Source: Blastobasis lacticolella
Taxonomy: Eukaryota > Arthropoda > Insecta > Lepidoptera > Blastobasidae
Direction: 5' to 3'
Length of the DNA: 64,000 nt
NCBI GenBank assembly: GCA_905147135.1
Contig: LR990052.1
Span: forward strand, 15,376,200 to 15,440,199
This document shows positions 18,643 through 29,932 of the stretch, piece by piece. The translations under genes were made by a program, and so were the position numbers. The notes under the pieces were generated by a model that did no database searches, had not been told where the DNA came from, and worked only from the letters and a program-made list of their open reading frames with translations. Numbering within the stretch: the stretch's first letter is position 1; every line of letters starts with the position of its first letter.

Positions 18643-19383
18643 GTGAGTATGCACACTTTAGAAATTATAGGTGGCGACCATGTACCGGGAGACGTAGCGT
18701 TGAGGTAATCCGTGGGGGTACAAGGTAGATTAACGACATCTCAAATTCGACATTTTCTCTAGTCAACAAACTGTATTAAAACGTCACTGAAATTGATCTT
18801 CGACAATATACGACTGTTGAATATAGTTAGAAAATATTTTTTTGCTGCAATAGACATTTCAATGTCATTATTAATTTAAAAAATGTCGAAATCGAGATGT
18901 CATAGCGCGAGAATTTGGCCACTGGTAAAAATTGACAGTAGGGCAGGCGAACAAAGGAACGTGTTCTCGTCGGAGTCGAGGAATCATATTTTTCCACCAC
19001 CGCTGCGGCCGAGTCTGTCGTAAGCGCCAACATTTTTTATTTCATACGGTAGGCAAGCAGGCAAGGCGAGGCACCTGATGAAAAGAGGTCCGCTGCCTGT
19101 AGACAATAGACATTAGCAACACCAGGATACCAATGCGGTACTCACGTTGCTGTGGCAGCATGGGAGCGGTGCGGTTAATGATTGTGCGTTGAATTTATTG
19201 CGTCACATCACAGAGCGGAAGGAGCTTGGCTCAACAAGGAATTACTTAAAAGTACTAACCATAGCATTTTCAATGGCAACACGTAAGTGTTAATTTAGGG
19301 ACCGATTACCAGATTGGATCACGGTTACACATTCTGTCACCTGAATGTACAGCTTTTCTCACGTTTCCTATCATCTCTTTCAG
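18643..19383 (+). other. Gene A intron 6
   Basis: AT-rich. About 19060-19130 contains a decayed repeat fragment (CACCTGATGAAAAG). The last 72 bp are SINE-derived, as listed separately. Confidence 0.7.
19312..19383 (-). mobile_element. Antisense SINE fragment providing the last 3' splice site of gene A
   Basis: GATTGGATCACGGTTACACA and CTGAATGTACAG align with the body of the SINE at 29566-29866 (29717-29790 region) in the same + orientation, which is antisense to the SINE. Homology runs into the pyrimidine tract CTATCATCTCTTTCAG that ends at the acceptor of exon 7. Confidence 0.7.
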
Positions 19384-19572
19384 GACACGTTGTTCGACAT
19401 TCTGCTAAACAGCTTGTCTCTGGACGGGTCTCCCGAGCCGCGTGAGGAGCGCCCCGCCACCCCGCCTGTGCAGCCCTGGACGCCCACCTGGGTCGACGTC
19501 AACCCCGCGGCCCCCGCGACCCCAACCGCGGCCCCGGCGACCCCAGCCGGCCCCGACGACCCCCTGGATTGA
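19384..19572 (+). CDS. Gene A, terminal coding exon
   Basis: The acceptor is CTCTTTCAG|G, phase 0. 62 codons and TGA 19570-19572. The peptide starts DTLFDILLNSLSLDGSPEP and continues with a Pro/Ala/Thr tail containing WTPTWVDVNP. LFDILLNSL is an amphipathic helix with an LxxLL-like arrangement. The acceptor is probably SINE-derived. Confidence 0.85.
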   Translation, partial: DTLFDILLNSLSLDGSPEPREERPATPPVQPWTPTWVDVNPAAPATPTAAPATPAGPDDPLD

Positions 19573-22360
19573 CGTTGCGCCCGACCTCGCCGACTCGCTT
19601 ACCGACGGGAGTACTACCATTGACGCACCAAAAGACGTGTTAACGCAGTTAAAAATCTGCAGTCTAGGTACGACAAGTCTTTGGTGATGTACGATTTGAT
19701 TTTTTTTGTCACAAAAACGCACAATTAATTTGATTAATTATGAATGACATTTTCTAATTTTTTTAACCCAGTAAAGCCTACCGTCGTATTTGCAGGTTGG
19801 TAATAGCAACCCACATTTATTTGCATCGACCTACAATTTGGATGGTAGGCTTGTCTTGGAGAATTGTAACGCATTGTATTCTTATCGAATTTAATGAAAT
19901 TAGATAGCGATTCTCATGACAATTAAAGAGTCCCATGCGCTGGCGCAAATGCGTCTCGTCAATACTCACTGAAACGCGAAAGACTTGCTCCCTCCAGGTC
20001 TTGGACCTATCTTATACTCTATGACCCAGAGCGTTTACTACTTCGTCAGAAGTGAATATGTAATAGTTAATTTTGCAATGGTGTCGGTCGACTGAATGTT
20101 TACTGTACTGTGTACGGTTAGCATCAGAATAATCAAAACGAGCAAACTGAGAGTAAGTGCTAGAAATGAGAATAGTATGCGAGTTTTTAAAATAAAAAAA
20201 GTGTTAAAGTAAGCGAATTCCTGCGACAAAGCGCGTCACACTACTATAATTCCGAATAACCTGGCGCTTCGATTTTCCTGATGCTGACTGTTCCTTACTG
20301 TAGACCGATAGAAAGTAAACTATCTCGACGCGTTTATTGCGAAAAAGCTTCAATATTGTCGAATCAAGGTCGAATAGGATATGAAACAAAAACGATTCAA
20401 GTTTGGTTTGCCCTAGGACCAGAGCTGCTCAATAGATTTGACTGGTATTAGTTCATATTCATCTTAATTGACGGGGTCCACCTACGACTAAACCAGATTA
20501 AACGTACTGTCATGCAGGAAGGTCTATGTAGTTTCCACTTGGTGCCCGTAGTTAACATCAGGAGTGATATCCTTGCTAAAACAATTACTGCCACTTTATT
20601 ACACTATACTTCTAATGGATGCTGGTTATAATTTAATTGCAGTGCTAAAATTGAGATAATCGATTCTAGCTTGATTTTAACAGAAAGAAAGACAGGCAGA
20701 ATAGATTAAAACTCATGTCTATATTTTATTGCTATATTTATTATAATAGCAAATTTATTTTTGTTGAACCTATAGTATTATTAGATATTATCAATTTGTG
20801 CATTTTAGGTAAAAGAAATACTCAAAATTTTTTAATCGATCTCTTTTACCCATTACTCATCGAATTATTTTTGGGTAAAGTTAGAGGATATTATCATTAC
20901 ATTTGATTTTGAATTATGTTATTGGATTTAACTATTATTATTTATTTAATATGTAATATATTGTTTGCATTTATGCCACTGCGTATGAAATGCACTTTGT
21001 TTTAATAATAATATGTTTTAATCGCTTAGTTATAGGTTTAGAGGCTGGCCCGCGTTTTACAAACGTAAAGCAGGGCGCACGCCTCCCAACCTGCCTATGG
21101 GAGTGAAGCACTCACATTAGTATTGTGTATTTCACTTTCGTTATTTTCTGCCGCAGCGAATATGTTGAATCACCTATTTACGTGGACAGAAAGGCGGATT
21201 AAGTCACAGTTTAATTTATATTTTAATTTATTTTCATCTTATTTATTATAATTATAATATTGTAAACACACAGGCTTGGAAGTTATTGTTATTTTAATCC
21301 AAATAGAAGAATTCGTTTCAGATACCAAAATCATTAAGCTTCGCTTTAGTTCTACGGTTTAATTTTTAATTAGCTGTAAGGTTGATATGATTGTAGTCTT
21401 ATGTTATAGTTCAAATTGTTGTTCTATGTTTTAGAGGGTAAGACAGTTTAACACCACATTATCGAAGTTCGTTTCTGTATAATCTTATTCACATCACAAT
21501 ATTGGGCTTTTTAAATTCTGTTGCTTCGATGTCAGTTAACAAATGACGGCTATCTTTACCGAAGACTGTTCGTTGGATATTGGAATCGGGCCTGAAGTAG
21601 AGCCTATAATTTACGTTATCTAACCAAAGTTGTTCAATTTTTTAGTTTTTATCGCGAGTTTTCTAACTGGAACTGTGAATTAAATTACGTAATTCGAAAT
21701 TTGATAATGTGGAGTTTACTAACCTGGGCTCCGATTCCGCCGTTGCAGTACCTTGCGTCAAAATGGAATAACGACCGGATGATTTTGCCTTAAAGGTTTA
21801 TGTTACACTCATTCACTGCTAAAAAAATTATCGCGGGCAAGGGCAGTGCGTGCAATTTTATTTTATTTATTTATTTTTTAGATTGACGAAATAAGTAATA
21901 ATCGATGAAATCGAATGCTAAATAAGTGGAATACGAAATGTGTGAAGGCTCCACCACACAATAAAAACAGGTCAGGAGCAGCGGGGTTGTTCTGGATTAT
22001 TAGTCCGTTTTGACGCAACTGTATTAAATTATACAGGGTGTATTCAGTAGGGCCCTACAGTATGGGAGCGGCACGAGAAGGGTGAAATTAGCCGTAACAG
22101 CACTTTCGCGCGTGACTGATTGTAGGTTTTATTTGCACAGTCCTACTCTTCATGTGTATGGCGGAAAAATATCCTCATCATTCTCCAAACTGCTGAACTT
22201 ATTGTAATGAAACATGGCTTTGTTATTTTTTTAAATAAGGAAATGTTGGTGAGAGATGAGACACAGATGGTAGGACTCTGTCAAGCCTGAGGAGTACGCC
22301 TTGTGTTCCGGTTTTTTTTATATTAGATATGACAGCCATTTCACCTGTTGGATAAAGGAT
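19573..22360 (+). other. Probable 3' UTR and downstream region of gene A
   Basis: AT-rich, with no exon or open frame of merit. Candidate polyadenylation signals include AATAAA at 20191-20196 (followed by a GT-rich word) and at 21960-21965. I cannot choose between them. Confidence 0.4.
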
Positions 22361-22600
22361 GAGGGATTCCATCTTAGTCCTCGCCTGGACACGTTACCTG
22401 CGGCTACATTTTAGTTCCCTGCAACCTAAATACATAAATTGTAGATGTTATGTATATAGTTACCGCTTACCATCAGGTGGGCTGTCTGCTCGTTTGACAC
22501 TGCGTATTATAAAAAAAAATGGTATGGGGCAAAAGTTGGAAGGTCTTTACGTTGCACCCCTCACGAGCCGCTGCCATGCCGCAGGAGTAACCTACTGACA
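22361..22600 (+). mobile_element. Decayed repeat fragment with CATCAGGTGGGC motif
   Basis: 22461-22500 reads TTACCGCTTACCATCAGGTG then GGCTGTCTGCTCGTTTG, a very common lepidopteran repeat terminus. A copy in the opposite orientation is at 50456-50500, and a shorter one at 24505-24538. Confidence 0.6.
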
Positions 22601-23309
22601 GGCTTAATTCACACGCGTAGTTGTAAGCAATACTATGCCTAATGGATACGAGTATAATGCGTAAAATGGCGTGACAGTGAACCAGCCGGTGCCACTGGGG
22701 TAAATTGAGTCTTCAGCGATAGACTTGCAGCAAGGATCGGAGCTCTGCCCACTGCTGTCGGTGTTCTATTTAATCATTAGTTGTAGTAGATTGATGCGAC
22801 TGAAAAGTTCAAAAGAGTGTGATACGATAAGGCAAAGTGATCGAGTACTGATTATAGATAGGCTTTGATATGATTAACGATATTGATGCAGAAATAAGGA
22901 GATCATACATGACATTTTAGGTTTTTGTACAGTAATCTTCACGTCTCCTCATTTCTGCGATCTCAAAAATGATTATGTATTAATTCAATTAAAATAATAA
23001 CAATTGTGTTTAATAATAATTCGTTTTTAAAATTATGTTTATTAGTTAGAAATAATATATAATTCATGGGTACAACTTCTTGAATCATTCATTCCTCATT
23101 TACAAATACACAAATTCCAAAAATGTATATCGCATAATTTTTGTTGTAAGAAATTAATGTGACTCGAAAGAAATTTTTGTTTGATTTGATGGGAAAATGT
23201 CATTAAAACCGTAAAATTAGTTCTGTTTTTTATTTGTAATCCTTGCCTCACATTTATTCTGTATAAATTCATGACCTGATACATAGCTCAACCTTCAGAA
23301 TAAGCGCAG
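22601..23309. other. AT-rich intergenic stretch
   Basis: No gene or element recognised. Confidence 0.5.
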
Positions 23310-23980
23310 GTTCTCCATATGGAGTACCGCTCCCATCTATGTGCTGGTGCACCTCAATACCAACTCCTTACACTAGATTCCATCCAACGCCGGGCTATTC
23401 CGTTTGTTGATGATCCCCTTCTCTTAGATGACTTGGATACCTTAAGCCTCCTTAGAGATTATGGCTTTCTGTGTGTTCTTTACCGTCTGTACAACGGGGA
23501 ATGTTTCGAAGAACTATTTAACTTGGTCCGTTAACACCGTCACTCTGCTGCCACCGCACCCTCCGACGATGGAATATTTTTCATCCACACCCGTCCCGTC
23601 GTATCCACATCCAGGCCCGCATGCCTTTTTACCGCGCACGTGCAAGTTGTGGAATGAGGGAGCTTATCTCGAAGTCTATGCTTTGAACTATAACATGAGG
23701 TTCTTCAAAAGGCATGTGTACAGGTACCTCAGAGGCCGGCACCACATCCGTTCTCTATCGTCCTGGACGACGGTGGCCGCTTTCCATAAGGTGGACCTTC
23801 CGTCCGTCCATACAAACAGTGAAAATGTAAATACTCAAGGAATGAAAGGTTCCGGTGGGAATGCACCCAGAGATGAGCGTCGTCGCATGATGCCAAAGAC
23901 TGGGCGTGGTGGAAGGGAGAGGGGATCCTGGCAGAAGCCGGGATTGACCACTAGTAAGACAATGATGGATGATGTTATTA
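23310..23980 (+). pseudogene. C-terminal remnant of a Jockey-type LINE ORF2
   Basis: In one frame (about 23319-23534) the text HLCAGAPQYQLLTLDSIQRR, then LYNGECFEELFNLVR, is typical of the region after the RT in Jockey-like ORF2. The homology then moves to another frame (about 23540-23760) with FLPRTCKLWNE and MRFFKRHVYRYLRGR, the usual C-terminal end. One frameshift near 23530 and truncation of the whole RT and endonuclease make it dead. The following 23850-23980 is repeated at 41285-41395. Confidence 0.75.
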
Positions 23981-24564
23981 TTTTAGGTCTAGCCTTTGTC
24001 TCGCTTTTGATGTACTTAAGTTTTGTTGTGGAGCTTTGTTAAACCTTTATAAATATTTTGAATCTTTAGAAGTATTAAAAAAATTGGTCACCTACTTCAG
24101 ATGTCTCCAATATGTAGAATTTATCATAATGCGAAAAGAAAGGCCTTATTCAAGGGTTCTTATGCGATTTTGACTTGTACTTAATCGGTTTTGTTATGAT
24201 TTTGCTAGGGCAACAAACTATTTCTAACCTCCATGAATGGATGTTTGAATACCTACTCTCATTCATAAGCTAGGGAACGGAGAAAACTTTTGCGCCTTAT
24301 GGAGTGGACGGACTTCCACACCAGACGATATTTGAAAGCCAGTTTAATCGAGATGGTTCTTTCTTCTACCCAAAGAGATGGGAATGTTAGCGATCTTCAT
24401 GGTTATAGTGGCAAGAAGGTCGCTAACATTCCAATCATACCAGAGTAACGTGTTATAGAGGTGGGCAACGCATTGGCGATAGTCTCGGTGTTGCTTATGT
24501 CTATAGGCAGTGGTGACCACTTTCCATCAGGTGGTCTGTAGTTTAGAAAATATTTGAGTGTAAG
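23981..24564. other. Intergenic stretch with decayed repeats
   Basis: A CATCAGGTGGTCTG fragment lies at 24505-24538. An inverted pair around 24380-24430 (ATGTTAGCGA / TCGCTAACAT) suggests another decayed foldback. No gene. Confidence 0.45.
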
Positions 24565-24772
24565 TAATGCGCTTATTACACATTCCTAAATGCAGTAACT
24601 GAATACAGAAACAAAAAGCGTTAGAGCAAATCAAAGTGGAATGTATTGCTCATAGAATAAGGTTCATTTTTGTATAACTTATATTAAGTCACGCATCGAT
24701 CCGTTTAAAAAAATTCCGAGATACAAAAATGGACTTTATTTACTAGTTTAGGAATGTGTAATAAGCGCATTA
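24565..24772. mobile_element. 208-bp MITE with 26-bp perfect TIRs
   Basis: TAATGCGCTTATTACACATT at 24565 is the exact reverse complement of the right end (26 bp, 24747-24772). The ends start and finish in TA, fitting TA-target (Tc1/mariner-like) elements. The interior shares text with the 185-bp duplication at 17936-18305. Confidence 0.85.
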
Positions 24773-26777
24773 ACTTGGTCGGGGTTTATCCGACTTCTAC
24801 TGCCAGTTAGGTTATATTTGAATTAAAGTAAACAACAGTTTTAAATTGATTTCATATTTTATTTTCATTGCTCCAAAATATACACAATGACAAATATTGC
24901 AAATCTGGATTGATCCATATTTGCAAAATGTCTTTAAAGGTGTTTATTTGAATTTCATTGTTTGATTACACGAAGAACATGAATAGATAAGTTGATTATA
25001 AGTCATTTGCAAGCAGACACCGGGCGGGTCGCGCCCGCCTCACTACAATACAATGCGATACGTACAATTAGTAAATTCACTGTTCCTACGTTATTATATC
25101 AATATATTTACAAGTAAAACTTTAAAAGGAACGCTTTGCAAACATTCAACAAACTTGAGATCGTCTTAACGTAAAGATGGTATAAAATTTCCAAAAAAGG
25201 TTAAAAGAACGAAAGCCTAAAACAGCGTTTTAGCCGACAAAGGTATTTACAAAAGTACACAGGTAATAATTACACATCATTATAAAGAAATTGTGCCAAA
25301 TCGCATATTACAGCTTTTGAAAATAAATAACAATTGAATTTAGCCTAAAATACTTCTTTGATTAACAAAACAATAAAAAATAATTGCATTCAACAAAGCT
25401 ACGATAACAAATTTAATATAAATTAATCATAAAAAAGAAATGTACAATTTTTACAATGCTAAAGGGATCACTTTTATTTTTATCACTGTAATGTAGTGTT
25501 AACGTCAGTAACTACTCTACGCAGGTATTACCATTATTGCATCCTATATTTACAATTCCGAAGTAATTCAAGATTCACAATTTCCGATAACTTGACCAAC
25601 TACATTCATATCAGCTAACAATCATATAATAATCCTAAATTCATAAAGAGCTGTTAATTTTCTTGTCCAGGATACATCATAAAGGTAACTTTACTTGTTA
25701 TAGATTTCTATGATAAAACTGTAATTGTGCAATAATCGAATTCACTACATCTATTGCAAAGGCAAGTAGGTGAAGTATGCGTTCTTGATTAATTTCATTT
25801 CTACAAATCATTGAAAACTTGGAATATCCCTACATAATTAATCTTACATGTAATGCTTAAATTTAAATGGTGTTATGTGTCTGGTCATATTCCCATTGGG
25901 GTAGGAATATTATCACTTACAACTAATCCTCAGGCGTAATTTATCTAAATAACATTTAATTGTCTGTACTAACTACACTAGTAGCACTAATTATAATTGT
26001 ATTATGCTTGATATTTTGAACTCCTGCCGGCAGTGAGGACCTCAGCAACTCCGTGAAGGTAGCTAGTGACTACGCAGGGAGTCCGGTCCCCCGCCGCAGG
26101 GCTGGCACCGCGCCAATACTCGTCGTATAGTTAATATGTTTCGTTGATAAATTCATAATCCTTGCATCCTGTCACCTCGTCGCTCCGTCACTCAAGTACG
26201 CTCCGCGCATCCATTATTATTTTAATCTTCATTTAATGTCAGTTTCATTATCATTCTTTGGCATTGTTTAGTGAGCTACGGTAGGCTTGCACTAGTATGT
26301 ATATTCATTTCGTTTTTATAGAAATAATAATTTCCTCTCATTCAATTGTTTACCACATATTGCACTGTCCATTTAGTAGAATTTGGAATACATGTTCTAG
26401 GTACTTATCTACATACTTTTCGTTACAATGAGTTCGATACGACCGCATGCGCTCGGCGGACTCGCTCACGATCATGGTTGTATGTATACGATACTTTGAG
26501 TATTATCCGTACATAAAATAAGATATTTTGTGACCTAATCTATTCAGTCAATTGAATCAAATCAAAATAATAGCCTCTCTCGAAAGTTAAGATTTGATAT
26601 TGGATATTTAAAAAATGTAAAAACCGGAACGTCCGATACAATAAACATATAATATTCGATTCCGTTTTAGGTACGTTTGTATTCAGAGTTCGTTGGCCGT
26701 CGGTTCGGAGCCGGAGCACGGATCCCGCTCTAGAGCGTCCGGCGTTCGGCGCGGGCGCGGCGGGCGCGGCTCGGCGG
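24773..26777 (-). other. Probable 3' UTR of the RhoGAP gene
   Basis: AT-rich, free of recognisable repeats, and directly downstream of the RhoGAP stop codon on the minus strand. Several TTTATT words (AATAAA on the minus strand, for example 24858-24863) could serve as polyadenylation signals. The GC-richer island at about 26020-26130 has no coding frame. 3' UTR status is inference. Confidence 0.45.
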
Positions 26778-27748
26778 TCACACGTGCGACTCGAGCGGCG
26801 GCCGCGGCGGCGGCACGAGCGGCGCGGGCCAGGCCGCGGCCGCCGACAGGTCCGGCGACGACGTGCGCGTGTGCCGCGCGCTCCACCCGTCCTTGTCGAA
26901 GTCCTTGGTGCCGCCCACGGTGTGCCGCCGCTTGATGCCGCGCTCCGGCATGCCGTTCTTGCGCTTCAGCTTGGCCGCGCGGCACCCGGCCTGGCGCCGG
27001 ACCACGTTCCACTCGCCCTTCTCCAGCTTGCTGAGCCGCTCGGCCTTGTTGAGCGACTCGGAGCGCTGGAGCCGGTCGCCCGGCCGGCTTCGCTCGGGCC
27101 GCTCGCGGGACAGCGACTCGGAGCGGGCGAGCGGCCGAGCGTTGGCCGTCTCCGGGTTGGCGAGCCGCAGGCCGCCACCGCCACCGTACGCAGGATACAG
27201 CACGCGCTCGAGCGTCTTATCGTTGTCGGGCATCGCCTCGCCGCTGGAGGCCTGCGAGCGGGTGTCGACGTCCTTCTCGTCGTCCTGCGTCTTCTTGGGG
27301 CTGAGACAGTTCTCCTTCTCGGAGTCGTCGGTGTCGGCGGGGGCCTGGGCGACGACGACGACGCGGGCCGCCGGCTTGGGCGGGGTGGCGCGGGCGGCGA
27401 CGGTGGCGGGCCAGCCGCGGTCGGGCTCGTCGTTGCTGGAGGAGGAGGAGTGCCGGTGGTCGCGCGCGAGCCAGGCGGCCTTGAGCTCGGAGGCGCGCGC
27501 GGCGGGCGACACCCGCTCCGAACTGCGGCTGCCGGAGCGCGAGCTGCCGCTGCCGGACCCGCTGCCGGTGGACTTGCCCTCGTCCGCGTCCGCGTCCGCA
27601 TCCGCCTCGGCGTCCGCATCCACGTCCGCATCGTCGGGGCCCTCGTCCGCGTACGGGATGCTGCCGTCGTCGAGCGGCGAGGCGTTGTTGAGCGTGCGCA
27701 GTTTCTGGTCGAAGGTGCTGGTCAGCGAGGACACCAGGTCGCCGGCGC
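26778..27748 (-). CDS. RhoGAP gene, terminal coding exon
   Basis: The acceptor (minus) is TTGTTCCAG|G. It takes two bases to complete a Gly codon, then 322 codons and TGA at 26780-26778. The sequence begins AGDLVSSLTSTFDQKLR, then has an Asp/Ala repeat (DADVDADAEADADA), a Ser/Gly run, a lysine/acidic part with SEKENCLSPKK, and a basic C-terminal part (EWNVVRRQAGCRAAKLKRK, KRRHTVGGTKDF) before a Pro/Ala end. Extremely GC-rich, so long open frames also occur on the other strand. Those are shadows. Confidence 0.85.
27579..27637 (-). repeat. In-frame Asp-Ala coding hexanucleotide repeat
   Basis: Tandem GACGCG/GATGCG words on the minus strand encode a (Asp-Ala)n tract within the RhoGAP tail. Copy-number change would keep the frame. 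Confidence 0.8.
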
Positions 27749-28335
27749 CTGGAACAATATCCGTTGGTGTCAGTGGGGGTGACGTCGCGTGGGCAATGGT
27801 ACGATACCGATACGTAAGCGTGTTAATCGTTGCGCCAATGTGCGTGAGTGGTTCGGTGATGGATGGGTTGGATGATATCGATGGTGTAGTAGGCGTCGGA
27901 TGCTCGAGCATGGCCAAGCCGTGCTGTCAGCCGCGTTGTCAAATTGTAAAGCATTAGTTCGGAGCCGCTCGATTTGTTCACATCAATTCAGGCCTCCGAC
28001 GACAGAAATACGAATCAATTCGAATATTAGGATGGTCTTTGTGGGTTACTTAATTATGAAAACATGTAAACAAATAAAGCCGATTGTTAACGTCGCCGCC
28101 GCACACACTTGCAACACGCACGCTCACATTCCTATACCTTTTAATGCGGACAAATAAATGGATTGGTGTCTACTCTCTGGCGTCAGTACCGGACACCTAG
28201 TGGGGCAAATATAGACGCTTTATGTCGTGTAGGGTAGACAATACATTGTAGGACAATACACATATAGATACGGCGGGTGGAACAGGGGCAGGGGGTTTAG
28301 CTATTTTGGTAGGTCTACAGTAAAACGATGCTTAC
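27749..28335 (-). other. RhoGAP gene, last intron
   Basis: Canonical GTAAGC...CCAG ends. The frame of the terminal exon stays open for about 170 bp into the intron, but phase with the preceding exon supports the acceptor at 27749-27750. No element recognised. Confidence 0.7.
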
Positions 28336-28412
28336 CGTCTATGGAGAAGTTGTTGAGCGCGTGCGTATGTCGCCCGCGGCCCAGCGCAGCCATGGTCTCG
28401 TCTATCTCGATT
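28336..28412 (-). CDS. RhoGAP gene, eighth visible exon
   Basis: The acceptor is TTTTTCCAG|A and the donor GACG|GTAAGC. 77 nt, takes one base to complete Lys and leaves one. It encodes IEIDETMAALGRGRHTHALN then NFSIDG, which joins AGDLVSSL in the next exon. Confidence 0.85.
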
Positions 28413-28651
28413 CTGGAAAAATGGAAAAATGAACAGTGGTCAGAGAAGAGATTTGCAAATTTTATTCTTGATCTCTGTCTGCAAGTCGACATCCGTTAAA
28501 TTACATTTTTAATTGTTAGTTTTTTTTAAGGTGGAGCGTAAAATAGATACCAATTTCAAGAATCAATGAATTGGAAGCAATGGGTCCAATTTATTTTGAC
28601 TACGATTTAATAATTTTTTCTGACGCTTAGATCTACTCTGTCTACACTTAC

Positions 28652-28892
28652 TTGTTAACCCCATCCCGTGAAAACCGATGCGGTAGTCCATCGTAATCCG
28701 CCAATGACGTCGTGAGGTGCGCAGGCGGCGACGTCAGCGGGGAGTGCGGGGGGGAGCCCCCCGGGGAGTCCGCCCCCCGTTTGCCGGTCTCCAGCCATTT
28801 CTTCTCGGGCTTGGAGCGCGGTTTCCGCTGGATCTTGCGGTTGGCCGCCGATATGATGGAGGACACGATGTCGCGGGTGGACACGTCTTTGC
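28652..28892 (-). CDS. RhoGAP gene, seventh visible exon
   Basis: The donor is AACAA|GTAAGTG. The upstream end has two adjacent acceptors (CAGCAG): the exon starts at 28892 or, with one extra codon, at 28895. The frame carries GKDVSTRDIVSSIISAANRK, IQRKPRSKPEKKWLE and DYDGLPHRFSRDGVNK, with a Pro/Ser stretch between. The basic RKPRSKPEKK segment is a plausible nuclear or membrane-binding patch. Confidence 0.85.
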
Positions 28893-29351
28893 CTGCTGGA
28901 ATTAGAGAAAAAATCATTTATTTGCTATAAATGCGCTCTTCTTCCCGTACCGATCTGATACTGAAGTAAGGCTTTTTGCAAACAATTGTGACAGGATAAG
29001 CAAATTTAGGCCAAGGGTAAACCAAAACTAATATTTATTTTTATTTAGTCCTAATTAAATAAATATCTACTGTTTTCATTTTCATTTAAAAAAATATTTA
29101 AATGTATCAGGCCGGAACTGAAGATATTCTAAAAGTTTACACTAAAATAAATCCGTCATCCCTCACTACGCTATATTTCACTGAATCGACAATGGCGATA
29201 CTCCTGGTATTGCGTTAATATGGGCGCGGACCACTTCGTAACAGCTATGTCTACCGTTTGACATACGCGGTAGGAAATCCTGAAAATACCGTTAAATTGT
29301 CTTAAAAACCCTACTATAGATGACAACATATACTCATGCAGTAATATCTAC
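28893..29351 (-). other. RhoGAP gene intron between exons 6 and 7
   Basis: AT-rich. Nothing recognised. Confidence 0.7.
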
Positions 29352-29478
29352 CTTCGATCTTCTTGACGTTGTGTATGAGGAGGTCCCGGGAGGGCGCGGG
29401 CGCGGGCGAGAGCTCGTCCCCGGCGGGCGGCGGCTCCAGCGGCGGGGAGCCCTCCTCCTCATCGAAGTACCACGTGTA
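29352..29478 (-). CDS. RhoGAP gene, sixth visible exon
   Basis: The acceptor is GTTTGCAG|T and the donor GAAG|GTAGAT. Phase 0 in, one base out. It encodes YTWYFDEEEGSPPLEPPPAG, a Pro/Ala linker, and LLIHNVKKIEG. This follows the last helix of the RhoGAP domain, and the WYFDEEE text matches the position of the W-F-acidic motif after the RhoGAP domain in ARHGAP21/23. Confidence 0.85.
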
Positions 29479-29932
29479 CTGCAAACATCATATTCACATT
29501 AGCTGGGTTAGCAGGTGGATGGGTAGGTCTTTTTTTATATAAGAATCAGCCAGGTTATCACTGAGTTCGATCATCTTGGCGTTAAAGCCCCGATTGTGCG
29601 CTCGCGCACGATGACTCGGGGTCAGTCCTGACCATGACCCAGGATGTGGCAGATCAGTTAATTACAGTGAAGTGACTGCCATCTGACCTGTGACCCGTGA
29701 CCAGGGGAACTTGACTAGGTTGGATCATGGTTACACATTCAGTCGCCTGAATGGGCAGGTTTCATCACGATGTTTTCTATCACCGTAAGAGTCAAGAGTA
29801 TTTGGCGGCACTGGGATTTGAAATCGGATACCTTTACCTATAGACCACCGACGCTCCAAGAGCGTCGTTATCACTGAGCAATACCATAAAAAATCAAACA
29901 AACCTCCCTCCCCATACAAAAAAACAACTCAC
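29479..29932 (-). other. RhoGAP gene intron carrying a SINE
   Basis: The intron between exons 5 and 6. Its main content is the SINE at 29566-29866 with its target duplication. Confidence 0.8.
29566..29866 (-). mobile_element. tRNA-derived SINE with 12-bp target duplication
   Basis: Direct repeats GTTATCACTGAG at 29554-29565 and 29867-29878 flank it. On the minus strand the head has an A-box-like TGGTCTATAGG and a B-box-like TTTCAAATCCC, followed by the body seen in other copies (CCTGCCCATTCAGGCGACTG region). It is the same family as 58830-59015 and the fragment at 19312-19383. It is inserted in the same orientation as the RhoGAP gene. Confidence 0.85.

Larger units (their letters stand above)
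85..19572 (+). other. Gene A: unidentified low-complexity protein gene, 3' part (span of visible exons)
   Basis: Seven exons on the + strand share one continuous reading frame across GT-AG introns. Junction phases run 1,0,1,1,1,0 and every donor/acceptor pair restores the frame. The joined visible product is about 473 residues and ends at TGA 19570-19572. It is rich in Pro, Ala, Ser and His, with acidic stretches (exon 3; the end of exon 6) and short Leu-rich motifs (LSRLL, LLLNLM, LFDILL). I see no catalytic domain, signal peptide or membrane segment, so it looks like a largely disordered regulatory or scaffold protein. That role is inference and I do not recognise the family. The gene begins before the window. 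It is convergent with the RhoGAP gene, 7.2 kb between stop codons. Introns are AT-rich and loaded with mobile elements, while exons are GC-rich. Confidence 0.8.

Noticed and set aside
26784..27957. Long open frames (332 and 364 codons) on the + strand
   Set aside because: They mirror the GC-rich terminal exon of the RhoGAP gene and have no splice or domain support. The minus-strand frame fits all phases.
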